A stretch of 64,000 nucleotides of DNA from Pseudopithomyces maydicus (taxonomy: Eukaryota > Ascomycota > Dothideomycetes > Pleosporales > Didymosphaeriaceae): NCBI GenBank assembly GCA_026873275.1, contig JANTUC010000001.1, positions 1,860,001-1,924,000 of the forward strand, read 5' to 3'. Shown one piece after another: positions 44,018-56,871 of this stretch (within the stretch, counting starts at the first letter, position 1; each line of letters opens with the position of its first letter). A program made the translations under genes and the position numbers. Under the pieces are notes generated by a model. It saw only the letters and a program-made list of their open reading frames with translations, was not told the origin of the DNA and did no database searches.

Positions 44018-45639
44018 TTATACAAGAGGATTATAAAACCTAAACCTATTCTCCGGATCCCATTCACTCTTCAAACCCTTCAACTTCCTAATCCGCCACT
44101 CCTCTCTCCCATACACCTCGCCCAAACTCTCATTCCCATTCGCATAATTCACATACGCATGCCGATCCCCCTCCCCCACCCCCTCATACAACGCATCAGT
44201 TAGTTTCTTCAACCACTCGGCAGCCTCTTGCTTCGTCCCCTCATCATCCCCGTCATAGTGAACCACGGCGCTCGTGAGAATCGGGCGTTCGCGCTCTTCA
44301 GGCGGCACAGCGGTGGACCCCGGCTCCACACCCGTCACAGCCACGATGCCGTAATTTTCGAGCAACACCGCCGAATTGATAAAACGCTGGTCCGCTGTCA
44401 GCGAGGCATACAGCTCATACGTGTTGTGCAGGCCGGCGAGGTTCCACTTGGACAGTGCAACGCCGGAGATGGCTTGATTCGTTTTCTTCCCGCAGGCGAA
44501 GATCTCGGCGCCGAAGCCGAGCGCTTTGTGAACGTCTGCGTAGGTTACGTCCGTGACCAGAGTGGTGGTTGTAGGATTGAGGGCCAAGAAGGGGGCTGCG
44601 TGGACGGACAGGTCAGCAAGTGAGCCCTCGTAAGCAAGGCTGTAGCTGAAGATCGGTTCCTGGTCGGGTGTTGGCCGGAAGAGCCACGAGTTTAGGAAGA
44701 GTTTCGGGTCACGGGTGGTGGGTGGGGAGTCAATGTCGTTCACTAGGGTGAAAACTTGGTCGATTTGATCTTTGGAGAAGGTGAGGGTGTAGATGGAGTA
44801 TGTGGAAGGGATTGGGTAGGTTTTGAGTGTGAAACTGGTTACAATTCCGAAGTTGTGGCCTGCGCCGCGGAGGGCCCAGAAGAGATCTGGGTTGGTAGAT
44901 GCAGAAGCTTTGGCGGTGGTGCCGTTCGCGAGGACTACATTCGCGGATACAATGTTGTCGACGGAAAAGCCGTGTTGGTTCTGGAGAAGGGAGTGACCTG
45001 AACCAAGGAGGGGACCGATGACGGAGACGCATTCGCAAAGGCCGACGACTATGTTTTCTGTCAGATACTGATGAAACTCTTTCACAATGTCAAAGTACCT
45101 GCTCTTCTGCCATGCGAATACAACTGGCTCACCAATTCCCATTGCAGCGTTCCGCCGCCGACGGTGACCGTTTCATCGTCGTTCAAAGTTACAGAATTCA
45201 ATTTCCTCAAGTTGATTTGTATTCCATCGTGCAGTCGATTGAGCGTGGTGGTCTCGCCATGACCGCCCGCGACGGCCAAGAAGTCAATGCCAAGGTTATT
45301 GGCGTATGTAATCTATCAATGCATACTTAGTTATCATGTGATATTTGGCATGAAACACTAGATGGTACTTACAACTGTAGCCACGTCCGCGTCAGTTGCG
45401 ACCTCGACGGCAAGCCGATAGCCTGGCGATATTCGCGGATAGCATGCTCTCGCAACGATGCTATCCCATGCCGGATCACTGGGTCGAACAATGCTAGCAT
45501 TATTTGAAAGTAGTCTACCTAATTCATGTGATGGATGAGAGTCCGCCGCCTGAGACTGCCCTTGTGTACCGACATCGATGGCATGCGTGCACCACCCGCT
45601 CCGCAGTAGAACAAAAGCAATGCGTAAAAGAGATTTCAT
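44018..45639 (-). CDS. Secreted berberine-bridge-type FAD oxidoreductase
   Basis: Three exons, 45639-45373, 45312-45099 and 45057-44018, all in phase, 506 aa. A signal peptide covers about residues 1-20. The PCMH-type FAD domain has FLAVAGGHGETT, whose His is the usual flavin attachment site, and GLCECVSVIGPLLGSGH, whose first Cys sits at the second, cysteinyl attachment position, so bicovalent FAD is possible. NPDLFWALRGAGHNFGIVT is the classic substrate-side motif. The BBE domain closes the protein (YVNYANGNE to NRFRFYNPLV). Family members oxidise sugars, oligosaccharides or secondary-metabolite alcohols with release of H2O2; the substrate here is unknown. The second intron is only 41 nt, but phase and homology across it are good. 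A TATTTAAG element lies about 65 nt before the ATG. Confidence 0.9.
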
Positions 45640-46332
45640 TTGAAAAGCGTATATATATTATTCTGGGAATGTCGCAAAACGATGTTTCTACCCGGCTTAA
45701 ATATGCGAGGCACTCGAAGGATGGTGCATGTTCAACGCATGCTGTTGGTCAAGGCGACATTAGACTACCGTAGCGCTCTCATTCGCCCTTCCAATCCGCA
45801 AGAGTGGTAGGACTCGTTTCCGGCAGCCTCGCAGCCATGTCTTTTATAATTGATAGCCTATTGGCCCTAATCACTACTGCGGATGCTTACAAGGCTGACA
45901 AGCGTATCCCTTGTGCCCAATTGTCTCTCGGGCAACGATTAGGCATACCGTTCTCGTGACGAACGTGAAGTAGCTGCAGTGTATGTGGCGAGCTGGTTGA
46001 AAGGAAAAAACAGCCGAGGAGTCGGCTCTCCACCATGATGATGCTGCAGTGTCTAGAAGAAGTAGGGCGCCGGCCGACATCTGCTTGAGAGTAGCTAGAG
46101 ACTCTTGGATATGCTTCGACTTATCAAACGCCCGAATCCAACAATGCTGCTAATTTATTGTAATTTTATGGAGCTGTCAGACTAATCCATGTCAGCCTGC
46201 GAACTGGGGAAATATGTCCGAGGCTTACACCGCGGCAGCGTGCGAGCGGGGAACGTCGTTCATGGATCCCGTCGTATCGATTGCTGCTAATAGACAAACT
46301 TGATTAAAGATCGCATCGCAGCTTTGGCGGAT
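45640..46332. other. Intergenic spacer
   Basis: About 690 bp holding the promoter of the flavoenzyme gene and the 3' end of the EVE-domain gene. The open frame at 45874-46080 has no support. No gene seen. Confidence 0.45.
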
Positions 46333-47298
46333 TCATTTTGCCTCATCCACGGCATCTGCTTCTTGAGTCCCAGTAGCACTGATATCTTTCTCGTCCCCAT
46401 TGGCTTCTTTCTCTGCAACAGCATCTTCCCCTTTCTCCCCCGCAAGCTCTAGAATGTAATCCCACTCCTCCTTCCTCACCCTATTAACACTCAATCGCGA
46501 GTTCGTTACCAACTGCATCCCCTCCAGCCTTCCCCCTTCTGCGCATTCGCCTTGATAGTCGCCAAATCCACCACCTCCCCAAACTTCTTCACAAACTCCA
46601 CGCCCACACAGTACCATCTCGGCTTCTCTCTATCGCTCTTCTTATCATAATACGGATCCTTCGCATCGAACGCCGTCTCATCCACCTTCGCCTCCTCCAC
46701 AACCCGCAGTATGCCCACAACCCCGCTCGGCTTCGCATTGCTGTGGTAGAAGAAACCCAGATCGCCTTTGCGCATGGTGCGCATATTCTTGCAGGCAAGC
46801 GGGTTGCGCACGCCACCCCAGGGCTCGGGCTCGGTGCATGCGGCGAGGTCGTCGATGGAGAAGGCGACGTTGACGCCGTTTTCGAAGCGAGGGAGGGGCT
46901 CGGCTTTGAGCAGCCAGTAGATTTCTTGGGCGCCGGAGGGGTCTCGATTTGTTTCGGAGGAAGGTTCAAGACTTGAAGCCTGTGAGGGGGCGGCTTTCGC
47001 ATCGGTGGATTTGGTAGTGGGTTTGGGTTGTGTTTTGGCTGATTTCTTGGGTCGAGGAGAACTATAGAAGAACGGCTTTGTTAGTTTACAGCTACATCTT
47101 GATAATTGGTCAGGGTTCGGCGTACTCGGTATTCTTTACGTCCTTCTCGTCCTCCGCGTCCTCGCGCGTTCGCTTGCGACGCGTCGCCTTCTTTACATTG
47201 CGACTTGGTACATCGTCCTCTGACACAGACGAGTCTGGATCTGCATATTTGGGGGTAGCAGCAGCAGAACTACGCGTGGATCTTCGTGTGCCTGCCAT
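46333..47298 (-). CDS. EVE-domain protein (THYN1-like), one frameshift
   Basis: Two exons, 47298-47126 and 47061-46333, with exact splice phase. The N-terminus is basic and Ser/Thr-rich (KKATRRKRTRED), likely nuclear. The EVE domain covers about residues 95-250: YWLLKAEP at its start, then GVRNPLACKNMRTMRKGDLG, FFYHSNAKPSGVVGI and KPRWYCVGVEFVKKF. EVE domains are related to PUA/YTH folds and are thought to read modified bases or RNA; human THYN1 is the reference. The frame breaks at a G run (46532-46536, C on the plus strand): upstream codons end ...ANAQKG and the downstream frame resumes RLEGMQLVTNSRLSV, which is normal EVE sequence. One base appears to be missing. The acidic tail (DAVAEKEANGDEKD) ends at 46333. 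Confidence 0.8.
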
Positions 47299-47598
47299 TG
47301 TGTGTGTGTTACGGTCGAGATACGGTGGACATTCGAAGGTGTCCTCTGATGATATTGATTAGTCAGCGACGCGTTATCGTCATACATGTTGGGTGGTCGT
47401 TTGACTTTACGACACACGATCTGGTGGTGTAAGAATCGTCCCAATAGAAAAGAACCGTTGAAAGTGATTTGCACCGACTAGGTGATTATCCAATGTTTTT
47501 TCTGGACCCCAGCACCATGAGCTAGGTATGTTTTATCTACAAACCTCCTCCCATGCCTTTAAGAAACCACCGATTTAGAAAGTGAAATCTCATCCACC
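47299..47598. other. Short intergenic region
   Basis: Holds the EVE gene promoter and the esterase 3' end. No gene seen. Confidence 0.4.
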
Positions 47599-49647
47599 CT
47601 AAAACCCAGCACGCCTAATGAACTCCGGATCGTTGAAGAACCCACACTTTTCCTCCAGTCCCTGGCTGCTCACTGCATCGATACTCCCTGATCCGTCCAA
47701 CGGCCAAAGCCCCTCGCTCGGACCCCCGATCGTGTAGACATATGTGTGTCCCGGCCTACGAGGCTTCACGTTGTCTATGATGGATTCTCCGAACTTCCAG
47801 AAAGCTGGCAACCACCCAGATAAAGCCGACCGCTTGGTATCGGAGAAAGTTCCCGAAGAAGGATTTCCCGAGCTGGCAAAGCTCGCCCAGGAACGGCTTG
47901 CCCGCTGTGCGAGCTTGTGGTCCGATTCTGTTGGATTGAAAGGGTAGCCTGCACATATTAGAAGGGAAAACTTGCTGTGGCGATAAACACATACCTGAGA
48001 CGTTGTAATGCGAGAGGTTGCCGAAAATGTACGCAAACTCGGAGGTATGCACCACACCCATGTCGCTCAGATTGTAGACTGCTTCGATGATTGGATCCAG
48101 CAGAGTTTGGTTAAAATTGTACATGTAGACTGTTTGCTCCTTCTGTTTCATTGCTTTGGCAAGTAAAATCGGTTCACACACCATCAGTATGTCACGGAAT
48201 GCTCGTGCCGTACGGTAGAATTCAGCAGTCAAATTGGTGCCTGAACTTATGTTAGCAAGGTCAGAAAAGCAGTTGTTCAGATCATACTTGGGGGCGGACT
48301 GAAGTCTTCTACCGGGTAGAGAGACAGGTACGCTTCCGTGTTGGTATCAGATTCCGTGGGATCTACTTCAGGGAGATAAGTTTGGAGAAACTTGAGGGTA
48401 TCATTGGGAGTTTCGATCGTGACATCGGTGAAAAAATTGACGTCGCCTTGTGTCCAACCGAACATATAGGTTGCATTGCCGAAACGGCCGTCGGCAATGA
48501 GCTTAGAAGGCGCGTCCGGGAGGAAGTCGCCGTCAACAGAAGGAAGCCAAACGTCGCCAATATTGTGAGCGATATCACCCGTATAGGTCGCAGCTGATGC
48601 CTCGTACAAGGTGTCCATATCCTTGGAGCGCAGGCAAGCGATGACTTCTGGGGCGTCCACCGAAGTGTCTCCGGGATTGCAGTTCGTCTTCTCGATGACC
48701 ATCTTCATGGCATTGCGAGTGAAATTTCCAGTAATTCCGGGCTCCAAGGCTTGAGACTGGCAAATTCCTTGCTGGTAGGGTAGCTCTTTCTCTCCTCCGT
48801 AAGCCAACAGTTGCATGCCCACTGCAAGGCCTCCGGAAGACTGTCCGTGGATTGTGATTCGATCTCCGTCGCCGCCAAAATACTTGATGTTGTCGCGCAC
48901 CCATTCAATGGCAGCCCTCTGGTCGCGAAGACCTGCGTTCTCGCTCTGTTCCTGCCGTAGGGCACCCGATTGAGCGAAACCGAAGACTGAGGGACATTTG
49001 TCAGGAATCTGTACATTTTCAGAGATGGACGACTTACAGCCCAATCGATAGTTGATGGCAACATGGATGATGGGAGTACCCTCATCCACGGAATTCAACA
49101 CCAAAGCGTCCGGCTCATGCGTAGGTTCCATGTTCGAGCCAACCCAGAAGCTCCCTGCAACACTTTAGTCTTGCATGTTTGATGTTGACAAGGCGCATAT
49201 CTGTGGACAGGCTACAAGTCGAGGAGCCTGCGCATTCCACAATCACTTACCTCCGTGAATCCATACCATCACAGGAAGGCGGCTATCTGGAGCGCTCGCA
49301 CAAACCGGCCGTACAATGTTCAAGTTCAAGCAGTTCTCAGATATTCCCTCTTTTGTGACATTGAGCAGGGTCAGCGGCGCATTCCACTGCCCCAATTGCT
49401 GCGGGCAGGCAGGGCCTGGCTGGGTGGCATTGACGACTGAATTCGGAGGGAACTTGTACGGCTGGGGCGGCTTGAACCTATTCTCCCCAGCAGTGTCTTG
49501 AGCGTACGGTATACCAAGGAATACTTCTACACCATTGCGGATGAAGCCATTGTAGCTGACGTTGCTGTCGGTCTGCTGTGATGTGGGTGCCGCGATGGCT
49601 GTAGCCACCACGCAGAAGGCGACAGCCAGCAGCTTCATGCTGAACAT
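47599..49647 (-). CDS. Secreted type-B carboxylesterase
   Basis: Five exons, 49647-49251, 49154-49038, 48986-48288, 48240-47995 and 47948-47599, all in phase, 602 aa. A signal peptide covers about residues 1-20 (KLLAVAFCVVATAIAA). The alpha/beta-hydrolase fold is classic: ENCLNLNIVRP, MVWIHGG then SFWVGSN, YRLGFFGF across an intron, and the nucleophile elbow ITIHGQSSGG (Ser near residue 220). The acid residue is probably the Asp in MFGWTQGDVNFF, where many relatives have Glu, and the His lies in GVVHTSEFAYIFGN. Members hydrolyse lipid, feruloyl or other esters outside the cell; specificity cannot be read from sequence. The neighbouring secreted flavoenzyme and Zn2Cys6 gene suggest a possible functional link. 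Confidence 0.92.
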
Positions 49648-50210
49648 TCGAAAATGCTTTCTGAATTGCGGCTACCGTGGAAGAAGTGGCGGGTCTGACA
49701 GGCAGGTTTCAGTATGGAGCGACAATGTGGGTTGAAAAGTAAGAGGATGGGCGATGACGCGCGCACGCTTTCGGTAGGTGCGCACCGTTTGTAGCGCTCG
49801 TTTGACGCTCGGATTGTCACTCGAGCAGATAGCTTTCCGAATTGCGGCCTGCTAAGACTGCCTCATGTAGGATTCAGGTCATGATAGGGCTTGCATTAGG
49901 TCGCTTGCAAGGTTTACCTAGTACCTTCCAAATCGAGAAGTATAGACTCTGAACAAGCCCAATCTACCTATGATGCAATTTTCCAATGAAGCCTCTGTCG
50001 TCAGCGATTTCCCAAAGATGTTATAGTCTGATATGTTCTAAAACGGTTAGAGTAGCTAGCGTGAGCTGAACTCTGGATGCAGCACAGTTACCGTGAGATG
50101 ACCTGCAGCCGTCGCATCTTTCGTCGCGAGTTACCTAATCACACCTACAAGCGCGTCGAGAGACGATCCTCGGTTGCTGGTCGCATTAGATATAGATATT
50201 ACTACTAGTA
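49648..50210. other. Intergenic, esterase promoter
   Basis: About 560 bp between two minus-strand genes. No gene, TATA box or repeat I can support. Confidence 0.4.
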
Positions 50211-52863
50211 TTACCCTGGGTGCTCTATAAACTCTTCAAACAAAACCAAGTCATCGAAGTCCCGTGCAATGTTGTTTACTTTCGCATCCTCGCTCGTCTT
50301 GAGCACCAGGTCCATGTCGAGGACGAATTTAGCGTCATCAGGCTCTCGAGGTATGGCTGGTACTTTGTACATTAAATCTCGTGCTTCTCCGGTGGTAATT
50401 GCCTTCTTGCGTAGCGCCAATGTCAATAGACCCTGCACGGCCATTGACATTACGGGAAAGGAGCGATACATTTTCTGATAGCTTTCAATGCAGGTTACGA
50501 AGTAAAATCGCCACTCGGGATCCTTTGTATCCTTCAAGGCAGCAGTCGCAACATAGAGGAGTGCTACATGCCACATGGCAGTCAAGGGTGACTGCTTCTC
50601 GATGCACAGAACAAGACTCTTTAGTTGTTTCAAAGAAGTGGCAAAGATGGCTTCCGGAGAGTCGTACTTCGTCTGCCAGGTTCGAAAGCCGTGCTGCTTT
50701 TCTTCTTGCACGAACGGACGAAAGATATCCATGATAATGGCATGCAGAAACATACTGCGTAATACTTATCAGTAACTGTCAGATGTTCGACAAGGACACG
50801 CTTACTGAAATATGAGAACATGTGCTTCATTGTGAGTCCCGCGGATCATAATACCATACAGAAGGTTGGTCCATTCAAGTAGCTTGTGATACCTGGCGTA
50901 GGCGAATGCAACCGACGCCTTGAAATTCCGAAATACAGAAATAGTGTCTGAGGCTATTACCCAAAAATAACAATGCGCTGTAAATATGCTATCGACCTGT
51001 ACATCAACTTTATCGTTTAAGTTGGTGCCGGGAATGGGAAGAGCGGGTGGGATTCTGACTGGCGTTCTCCAATGAAGAAGTGACTGCATGCTGTTCAGCA
51101 CATTTACTTAGTACACACCCGGAATGAATGTTATCGTAGTGTATAAATCTCACCAAAGATGATTGTAAGTGGCCCAAGCGGCTTGTGCCGTGGCAATTTG
51201 AATTTCCTGGGGCAAAGATGCAATATCCGCTGTCGTTAATCTGTCTGTGACGTCGAACAGTTTCAGTCGTCGGGCCATTTCTGCGAAATCCTCAAGATAT
51301 CCCAAAGCACCCGAATTTTTGCCATGGGACAGAGTTGCCAAGAACAGCAGTCCTAAACCCGCCAGTGCAGGCAAAGTGTCGGCTTTCCGCTCTACCTCCC
51401 ATAAGACTGCGGCTTCTTCCTGAAATCTTTGGCTCAGGTCTGAAGCATGGGCATCTTTAGCCGCGTAGATTGTCTATCGTGCATAGTTAAGATTGTGTAT
51501 TTTTACCAGTGAGAATACTCACCCCGTGCTTGGGTACAAAAGAAGAAACTTACGCAGGCAAAAGCAAGCAAGGAACTGACAAGAAAAGCAGAACAATGCT
51601 CCAGATTGAGTTGTACCAAATCTCGTATGAAAAGGTTTGCGTTGAAAAACCCACACATGGGGTGATCTGTCTCAAGGTACAACGAAATGGCTGACGCAGC
51701 AACGTGGTTGGTGACCTCTACGTTTGTCCAAAATCCAATATTGAGCTGTGATAAGGAGGAATTGAAGTACAGGTCTTCATTCAAATTGGAAGCGATAGTG
51801 TGTGGTCTAGCCGGTAGATCAGCCGGTGGAAGTGAATACAGAGCTTTCGGGACAGGTCGTTCGTATGATTCCCATGTATGAATTGGATCAGACTTCCATG
51901 GGCTGTGTTCACTTGTATCCAGGATTCCTCCAGAAAGTCCTTGGAGAAGGCCCGAATCCTGCGACCGATCTAGAGCTGGGTATGCTTTAGGATAGCGCAC
52001 CATCAGCTCCAATTCCATCTGCGAATGCAGAGCAGGTAACAATGATCGTGCGGTGCTTTGTTCTGATAACGACTTCCGTAATATGCTTCCTCTGATTAGT
52101 CTAAGGACAGATGTAGTATTTGTCGTGGATCTCAGTTCCCCAAGCAATCGTTCCGCTGCATTGTCGGGCATTCCTCTTATCTTGTCAACGTTGGCCTTAC
52201 TGGTATCAAGCTTATGAGTTTACCTGAGATGATCCACTATCTCCTGCAACACGACTTCTTTCCCCAATTGAGTATTACGCCTGCATTGTGTGGCAAGATC
52301 GCCAGATGGTACTACACTGTATTTACGTTCTTCATAAGCAATAACAAAGTCTTGACTTGGAAAGTGAAGGGCATCGGAAGTTAGTTTAGAACTTGCACTG
52401 GTGCAATTGAACGACTCATCTAGTAAAATGGTCTCGACATCATCTCCTGCTCTCAACTTCCGGATCATCTTCACAGCATGTTCTTCCGTTCCGCTTCTGA
52501 GTAGCCGCAGAAAATTACCACAAGCGTATTGCTGACTGTGCGAACCTTCGTCTCCCTCTTTTACATGCCGATTTCTTGTCTTAGTGTACTGGCATTCTGA
52601 CGCGCGTGTGCCACAAGCACCACAGGTGGGCCGCACTCCATCACACTTATTATGTTAGCTTGAAAAGCTGTTTGTTTTCTGACTTCTATACTGTGCCGTA
52701 CCTTGGTTTTCTTTTGGCGGCAAACCTCACAGGCTAGTGTGCTTCGCTTTTTCGAAGGAGCTGCGACTACTAGGGGCTCATCTGAGCTGCGTTTGCCTGG
52801 AAGGAGCTTGCGGAGAGGACTCATAACGAGATCGAGGTGGTTGGTGGTTATCACGTGCCCCAT
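50211..52863 (-). CDS. Zn2Cys6 fungal-type transcription factor
   Basis: Six exons, 52863-52702, 52645-52224, 52175-51554, 51473-51154, 51090-50806 and 50754-50211, all in phase, 784 aa. An internal ATG at 52824 is an alternative start. The Zn2Cys6 cluster is split by intron 1: LACEVCRQKKTK, then CDGVRPTCGACGTRASECQY, with all six cysteines at normal spacing. The rest is helical, like the fungal-specific transcription-factor domain (for example NLFIRDLVQLNLEHCSAFLV and ATAQAAWATYNHL). It probably regulates nearby metabolic genes, since such regulators often sit beside their targets; that is inference. The gene lies between the esterase and the GT8, oxygenase and MFS genes. Confidence 0.9.
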
Positions 52864-54334
52864 AAATAAACTTCTCGACGTTTTTTAGACCAGAAGTAGT
52901 CCTTCCCTGCTAGCCTGGAGCCTTCTGCTGAGCAATAAAACCTTTTATCTACAGTCTGTACTCAAAATACGTCGAAATGTACGTAGCCGGCATTGCGAAT
53001 ATGACGTCACAATATTTACTCGTGTAACACGCACGTGTTAGCGTAGAATTCTTGCGATACTACGAGCACTGGAGTGCAAAAAAGATTTGGAAACACAAAC
53101 TCGATCCACACGTTCCAATGACGCATGTGACGTCAGACCATTCACGACGGTAACTGAACAGCTGGGACAGATGGCTTGATTCGACGCCTTGCATAGACGA
53201 TGGCTTGAGCCAGGGCTGACCGATAGTCACATGACGATGGTATGCCCGTTGACGGGCCAAGAAGAATAAGTCTGCCTAGGCACCCCAGAATACCTAACCC
53301 CACTTTAAGGGCGCTCAAGTTAGAGACAGAGGGCATATTTTTTTCTTGATGTTGAGCCCTAATCACAGCTTACTAGACGATTGGCGCAAGAGTGGGCTTA
53401 CAGCTGGCATTGAAGACCCTGTCAGGCATTGAGAAAACTTCCCCATGCACTCTTGGAGAACCTAGATTTTATCAACCTAACATCGCACACAACGAATTTT
53501 TCCTTTGTGCAGCAAACACTATATACAGACGGTCGTTACAATGCGAATCTCGCAATCACCGGGTACCTGATGAAGAATTGGGGGCCTTAAATTAGCAGGT
53601 GGCTTAGCCGACGCCTAAAATAAGAAACAGCAAGCCAATGCCCCGTGAGCATGCCTGAAGATTGGCATATTCCAAATTGCATAGCCTTCTTCATGTTATA
53701 GGTGATATTCAGACGATTGTTCTCACACCGCTGAACCTCGAGTGGTTAATTGGACAGGCGCACGTTGTTAGGATCATGCAAGGAGACCAAATCGGCAACC
53801 AAATAGATGCCCTATGCATCGCACACTTTGTGCTGGCTGGTTCCAACGGGAAACCTGGGGAAAGACCCACCACACGTGTTGCTGCTTCTTTGCATACTCA
53901 CGGAAGCTATAGGTACACTGGTGGATGGCAGTGCCGGCACGCAGCGCAACTCGGTCCTCGTTTCGTGATGGTGCTAATACCCGCGCCCCATAATTAAAGG
54001 GGGTTGTCAATTTTTCGCCAGTCAGTTCGCCCAGCGCTGAACAACGGCACTGCCTTCTCAACGCCAAGCATCTTACCCCGGTCGACTTCCTTTCAACTTG
54101 CTCAGCCTTCTCGCGCATCATCTCGCGCGGGGCTGGAAATCGCCCGCCTGGGGCGTATAACATGCGAACGGCCCTGGCCGCTGAGTACATCAATCGCCTA
54201 CTACCGCCCCGATCAGGCAACGGCGCCTTTGTGTCATGTCAGCATTCCACGTACACCCAGACGCCTTGCCTACTTATACTACCGACCCAAAAGGAGCCTT
54301 CACTTTCCTTCACACAAGATCCTCCCGTCGCGCG
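52864..54334. other. Gene-poor divergent region
   Basis: About 1.5 kb between the transcription factor (-) and the GT8 gene (+). Open frames at 53060-53366, 53392-53595 and 53662-54220 are short, overlapping and domain-free. It should contain both promoters. Confidence 0.4.
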
Positions 54335-55338
54335 ATGATATTCAAGTTCCGCTTGTTGTCAGTCGTGTTATTGTCCTCCTTCCTGGGCATTGCTTGGTAC
54401 TTCCACGCGACAAAGGCTCCGCCATACCTTGGATCCTCATACAGGAATTATGATTCAACTGCACACTTGCCAGATACCGACTTCGCAATCGCGACTTTCC
54501 TTACCGGCCAAGCAACCGACGACTCCTATTTCGTGGCTACGCGGGTCCTAGCTCACCAACTTCTGCACGCCGAGGCCACCAAATGCGACCCCGAAAAAGT
54601 CACTTTCCTTGTATTATGCTCAGAGAGCGTCTCCAAAGAGCAAAAAGACACGCTTCGAGATGATGGAGCCACGATTGTCGAGGTCCGAGATGTCCCTGTT
54701 AATTGGTGGATCCACAGCGGAGTCACCCGGTGGAAGGAGCAATTCACGAAGCTGCGGGTGTTCGAGATGATCGAATACAAGCGTATCCTCTTCGTCGATG
54801 CCGATATCCTGATCACAGGGCGCATCGACGGTATATTCGAGGAGCCCGAAGTAGCCACCCTGGCGCCAACGTTGGACCGCAAAAAGCAGTCCAAGTGGGG
54901 CGAGTCTCAGCTCCCCGCCCAATGGCTGTTCGCTGCGCGGTCCGACAACGCTTTCATCGGCGAGCGCCAACATCCAACTCCCCTCTGCAGACGCTGTCTT
55001 TCAGCGCGGGTTTCTTCCTGGTTGCTCCTGATCGGGCTATTTTTGAATATTTGCTATCCATCATGGCGATTCCCCGGCGATTTGATCCGTTCACCATGGA
55101 GCAGAGTCTCTTGAACTATGCATTCCGCCGCGAAGGCCGCATGCCGTGGAGAGAGCTGCACTGGAAATGGAGTGCCACCTGGCCGAATGAGAAGGACGTC
55201 GAGATGGGCGTTGTGACGTTACACGAGAAACTGTGGAAGACTGGTCCGCAAGCACTGCAAGACTTGTGGAACAGGAGAAAAGGAGAGATGCTCAACTTTC
55301 ATGAAAAAAGAGCACTGGCTGCCGCTGCTGCTCCTTAA
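54335..55338 (+). CDS. GT8 family glycosyltransferase, one frameshift
   Basis: A single-exon gene starting at 54335, just before a signal anchor (LLSVVLLSSFLGIAWYF); an upstream ATG at 54236 in the same frame would put the anchor about 40 residues in. The luminal domain has FAIATFLTGQATDDSYFVAT, VTFLVLCSESVSKEQ and EYKRILFVDADILI, which holds the metal-binding DxD (DAD) of GT8 enzymes. It then continues FSAGFFLVAPDRAIFEYLL and a C-terminal LHWKWSATWPNEKDVEMGV. The frame shifts by one base at a CCCC run (54980-54983): the first frame ends in ERQHPTPL and the second resumes QTLSFSAGF. About 334 aa if joined. Donor and acceptor are unknown; Golgi location is expected. Confidence 0.8.
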
Positions 55339-55682
55339 GGAGTATAGGACTTTTATCCCTTGTTGTATTAACACTGTTTCAAGCCCGAAAAGCGGACAGG
55401 AGAATGAGACGGACGCAGCCCTGCGGACGCGTGGAAACTACCAACGTCTCCCAAGAGACAGTCCGAGATATGCGCATAAGGACGCGTCTGGACTCAAATG
55501 CACAGAATAGGATTCACATGAGATCTTTTCGCGCGTAAAAAAAATGCAGAACGGCGGAATATGGATTGAAGAATGCGAATGTTGTCGAGAGCAATACCGC
55601 ACGCGACAGCACGCTGCAAGGCATGTATATTAGAACCAAGATAGAGATACCCCAGTTATAGACAATTGGCCATTGCCCAACT
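55339..55682. other. Short spacer between convergent genes
   Basis: Holds the 3' ends of the GT8 (+) and oxygenase (-) genes. No feature seen. Confidence 0.4.
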
Positions 55683-56871
55683 CTATGGTGCCTTTGATTT
55701 CAACTTGTCCTGCACAGCTTTGTAATTCCTCTGCATCGCGTTTCTCGTAAACTCCTCCCCCGTCACCATCGGATACTTCTTCTTCGGCCCCTGTATCACC
55801 GCATCTTTACACGGCTGGTTGAAAAACGCAATGCTATACCGCTCGCCGTAAAAGTCATCTTCTTCGCACGGCGCTTTGACCCGATGAAAGGTCGACTTGA
55901 AGCGGTCGTCCGACCAGGACATAAGCAGGTCGCCGATATTGCAAACTCCACTCCGTCAGCATCGTTCTACTTACGCACGTACAAACGGCAGGTGGTAGGG
56001 ATATTTACCTATAGCGTTGCTCTCCACATCGGGCTCCACTTTCGTCCACGCGTCGCCGTAGCCAAACTCGGTCGATGCTTCTCTTCCGGGGCAGATCTCC
56101 AGGCCGTACTCCCCGGGTTTTTGGAACAGCAGGGTTAGGGTGTCCCAGTCTGCGTGTGCACCGGCACGATGGAATACTTCTCCAGTTGGATTTGGCTTCT
56201 TCTCGGTCTCGAAGTAGTGGAGCAATCTGCACACTGTTTGAGATTCTGGTCGACTCACATCGTGAGCCTTGACGAGATAGTCATCCTCAAAGCCCAAGCC
56301 ACGAGCTAGACAAATAAGAAGCTTCTCGCTAACAGATTGTACCTGGTGCATGAAATCCAGGGACCGGGGCTTGAATTCTGGAAGGGTAGCTTCGTCGAGC
56401 CATCGTCCTGCAGATCGTCAAAAACAGCCTTGTGTCGTTTTAAGAGAATCCTGTCAGGCGTACTACAGGCTTATGGTGGTTACGTAACGCTACATCCGTG
56501 GCGAGCCGGCAGCAAAGTTTGAAGGTAGACTACTCACCATCCATACCACTGCCAAACTGCATTTGATAGCTCTCCTTGCAATCTGCTGCCCCTGTGCTAG
56601 GTCTCACCTGCTTGTTTTTCTCCCACCCCGCATTATGCTTGGGAGAAAACGGCACTTTCTCTTTGATCGCGTCGTCTTGGTTGAAGAACCTTGCTGACTG
56701 CTCGAACATTTGCGCTACTGTCTCTGGAGTAATTTCATGATCTATCACAGTGAAAAAGCCATTGTTTTCGGCGGCACCGACGATTTGTTGCGTGATCTCG
56801 TCGATACGGGACCCAAAGTCGCGCAAAGATATAGTGGGTATAGGGCGATCGATATATTTGGTTGGTGCCAT
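55683..56871 (-). CDS. 2-oxoglutarate/Fe(II)-dependent oxygenase (IPNS-like)
   Basis: Three exons, 56871-56538, 56407-56009 and 55945-55683, all in phase, 331 aa. The N-terminal DIOX_N-type domain starts PIPTISLRDFG and contains NNGFFTVIDHEI. The catalytic jelly roll shows the iron triad: His and Asp in GAHADWDTLTLL and the second His in STFHRVKAP. The 2-oxoglutarate-binding RxS is in ERYSIAFFNQP. The isopenicillin-N-synthase-like branch includes gibberellin, flavonoid and many fungal secondary-metabolite oxygenases as well as catabolic ones; the substrate cannot be told. It lies next to a sugar-type MFS transporter in the same orientation (274 bp between them). Confidence 0.92.

Noticed and set aside
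53662..54220. Opposing open frames before the GT8 gene
   Set aside because: Short, overlapping and domain-free; better explained as promoter sequence.
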